Source: RGDT01 sp046719305 (GTDB lineage Bacteria; Planctomycetota; Planctomycetia; Gemmatales; Gemmataceae). Taken from it: a stretch of DNA of 8,041 nucleotides. Position 1 is the first letter of the stretch. Every line of letters begins with the position of its first letter. Made by a program: the position numbers and the translations under genes. The stretch is taken from contig JBDNDE010000221.1 of the NCBI GenBank assembly GCA_046719305.1, positions 1-8,041 on the forward strand, in the 5' to 3' direction. This document shows, in pieces, positions 6,841-8,041 of the stretch. The notes beneath the pieces are model-generated. The model made no database searches. It was not told the origin of the DNA and saw only the letters and a list, made by a program, of their open reading frames with translations.

Positions 6841-6869
6841 GTTGTAGCATGGTTTGGGCCGGCTGTCCC
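6841..6869 (-). promoter_or_regulatory. Candidate purC promoter
   Basis: On the minus strand GGGACA (6869-6864, 4/6 match to TTGACA) is followed after 17 bases by TACAAC (6846-6841, 4/6 match) preceded by TGC, an extended -10. The predicted leader is about 50 nt. The -35 overlaps the left copy of the CGGCTGTCC direct repeat. Confidence 0.4.
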
Positions 6870-6896
6870 GCGAACCTGTTTCGCGAACGGCTGTCC
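6860..6896. repeat. Paired direct repeats between purC and rtcB
   Basis: CGGCTGTCC occurs at 6860-6868 and 6888-6896, a 28-bp period. Between them CGCGAAC occurs twice (6869-6875 and 6882-6888). CGCGAA (6869-6874) and TTCGCG (6880-6885) also form a 6-bp inverted repeat with a 5-nt spacer. The cluster covers the candidate purC -35 and the region just upstream of the rtcB -10, the usual place for a regulator binding site. Confidence 0.6.
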
Positions 6897-6903
6897 TAGC
6901 TAC

Positions 6904-6909
6904 TATAAT
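6904..6909 (+). promoter_or_regulatory. Candidate rtcB -10 box
   Basis: A perfect TATAAT 31 bases before the rtcB ATG. No good -35 lies 16-18 bases upstream (TTCGCG at best), so the promoter may be weak or depend on a factor bound at the adjacent direct repeats. I saw no sigma-54 type -24/-12 site, although rtcB is sigma-54 dependent in E. coli. Confidence 0.5.
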
Positions 6910-6923
6910 CCGCTGTATTCCCT

Positions 6924-6927
6924 GGAG
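6924..6927 (+). promoter_or_regulatory. GGAG placed better for an overlapping mini-ORF than for rtcB
   Basis: GGAG lies 13 bases before the rtcB ATG (6941) but only six before an out-of-frame ATG at 6934. An in-frame TGA at 6935-6937 rules out an earlier rtcB start in this interval. Confidence 0.45.
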
Positions 6928-6940
6928 TGTGAAATGAATC

Positions 6941-8041
6941 ATGAGCAAGGGCGCTTATTACGGACCGCTGGAACCGGTTGATCCGTGCTGCTATCGCATC
7001 CCTAAAACCTATAAGCCCGGCATGCGGGTTGATGGCCTAATCTTTGCCAATGAGACGCTCTTGGCGACGCTGGCCAAAGACCAAGCGCCCGAGCAGGTCG
7101 CCAATGTTGCCCATTTGCCGGGTATACAGGTAGCCAGCTTGGCCATGCCCGACATCCATTGGGGCTATGGGTTTCCTATCGGGGGAGTGGCAGCAACCGA
7201 TCCGGACGAGGGCGGCGTCATTTCGCCCGGCGGAGTTGGATATGACATTAATTGCGGGGTGCGGTTGATTCGCACCAACCTGACCTACCGCGAGGTCAAG
7301 CCGCACCTGCGTGAGTTGGTCGAGACGCTCTTCAACACGATCCCGACGGGCGTCGGTCAATCCGGTCGCTTCCGCTTCACCGACAAGGAGTTGCGGCGAC
7401 TGATGCAGCAGGGCGTGCTTTATTTGCTGCAGCGCGGCTGGGCTACGCCGGCGGACATTGACCATACCGAGGCCGGCGGCTGTCTGGATGGCGCGACCCC
7501 GGAGGATGTAAGTGATACAGCGGTGCGTCGTGGCTTGGACCAGTGCGGCACGTTAGGATCGGGCAACCACTTTTTGGAAGTACAAGTAGTCGATCATGTG
7601 TTTGACGAACAAAGCGCTGGAGTCATGAACCTCCAGAAGGATCAAGTCTGTGTAATGATCCATTCGGGTTCGCGCGGCTTGGGCTACCAGGTCTGCGACG
7701 ATGCCTTGCGCGATTTACGGCGCGCCCCGGAGAAATACGGCATCGCCTTGCCCGACCATCAATTAGCCTGTGCCCCGGTCCGCAGTCCCGAAGGCGAACG
7801 CTACATCGGTACCATGCGAGCCGCTGCCAATTATGCCTGGTGCAATCGGCAGTTGCTGACGCTTCAGGCACGGGAGGTGTTTGCAAACGTCTTTGGGCGT
7901 TCCTGGGCGGAGTTGGGCATGAGCCTGCTGTATGATGTGGCCCACAACATCGCCAAGCTCGAAGAACACACCATCGGCAACAAGAAAAAGAAGGTCTGGG
8001 TCCACCGCAAGGGAGCCACCCGGGCCTTCCCGGCCGGCCAT
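6941..8041 (+). CDS. rtcB: RNA-splicing ligase RtcB, 3' end cut by window
   Basis: RtcB joins RNA 2',3'-cyclic phosphate or 3'-phosphate ends to 5'-OH ends using GTP and Mn(II), in tRNA splicing or RNA repair. I translated 367 codons from ATG to the window edge without a stop. The sequence follows the archaeal Pyrococcus form closely, with residues shifted by +6 to +7. Metal ligands are all present: Cys105 in YDINCGVRLIRTNL (with Asp102), His210 in GSGNHFLEVQ (with Asn209), His241 in MIHSGSRGLG and His335 in YDVAHNIAKLEEH. MPDIHWGYGFPIGG (70-83) and HRKGATRAFPAGH (355-367) are also family blocks. The guanylylated histidine (CHGAGR motif, H404 in Pyrococcus) and the C-terminal lysine should lie in the roughly 115 residues beyond the edge, so activity cannot be confirmed here. 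No archease gene is in the window. It diverges from purC across 155 bp. Confidence 0.97.
   Translation, partial: MSKGAYYGPLEPVDPCCYRIPKTYKPGMRVDGLIFANETLLATLAKDQAPEQVANVAHLPGIQVASLAMPDIHWGYGFPIGGVAATDPDEGGVISPGGVGYDINCGVRLIRTNLTYREVKPHLRELVETLFNTIPTGVGQSGRFRFTDKELRRLMQQGVLYLLQRGWATPADIDHTEAGGCLDGATPEDVSDTAVRRGLDQCGTLGSGNHFLEVQVVDHVFDEQSAGVMNLQKDQVCVMIHSGSRGLGYQVCDDALRDLRRAPEKYGIALPDHQLACAPVRSPEGERYIGTMRAAANYAWCNRQLLTLQAREVFANVFGRSWAELGMSLLYDVAHNIAKLEEHTIGNKKKKVWVHRKGATRAFPAGH

Noticed and set aside
6733..6948. A 71-codon minus-strand ORF spanning the purC/rtcB intergenic region
   Set aside because: It runs out of frame through the start of purC and its ribosome binding site; the interval is better explained by promoters.
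7037..7465. A 142-codon minus-strand ORF, and another reaching the right edge (7763-8041)
   Set aside because: Both are antisense to conserved RtcB motifs.

Overview
The window looks like chromosomal DNA of a moderately GC-rich bacterium, most likely a planctomycete (Gemmataceae/Pirellulales-like). This lineage call is an inference. It rests on the long Pro/Ala-rich extension of Rho, the large polytopic-membrane/TPR protein followed by a small zinc-ribbon membrane protein, and low-complexity coiled-coil proteins without a recognisable family. I see no mobile element, phage gene, CRISPR array, tRNA or rRNA. Most of the window is ordinary core-genome content.

Layout. (a) 3-659 (+): the 3' end of an unrecognised gene that enters from the left edge. 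It starts in perfect 30-bp tandem repeats (decapeptide DPADKLLLVG) and ends in a leucine-rich coiled coil. An 11-bp GC-rich hairpin at 700-730 closes it. (b) 747-2201 (-): rho, transcription termination factor, convergent with (a). (c) 2202-2565: a divergent intergenic region. It holds a near-consensus promoter for rho (TTGACA-16-TAATAT on the minus strand), a ~200-nt rho leader containing a strong 9-bp hairpin, and a 59-nt adenine-free stretch before the next gene. (d) 2566-5205 and 5209-5919 (+): a two-gene operon with a 3-bp gap, encoding an ~8-TM protein with a long TPR domain and a zinc-ribbon protein with ~4 TM segments. (e) 5928-6785 (-): purC, SAICAR synthase of de novo purine synthesis, convergent with (d) across 8 bp. 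(f) 6786-6940: a compact divergent promoter region with a two-copy direct repeat. (g) 6941-8041 (+): rtcB, 3'-5' RNA ligase, cut by the right edge before its guanylylated histidine.

The genes do not form one pathway. rho and rtcB both act on RNA (termination, and repair/splicing ligation), purC is metabolic housekeeping, and the TPR/zinc-ribbon pair is an uncharacterised envelope module. The least explained items are that pair, the repeat-bearing gene at the left edge, and the regulatory architecture upstream of rho and between purC and rtcB.
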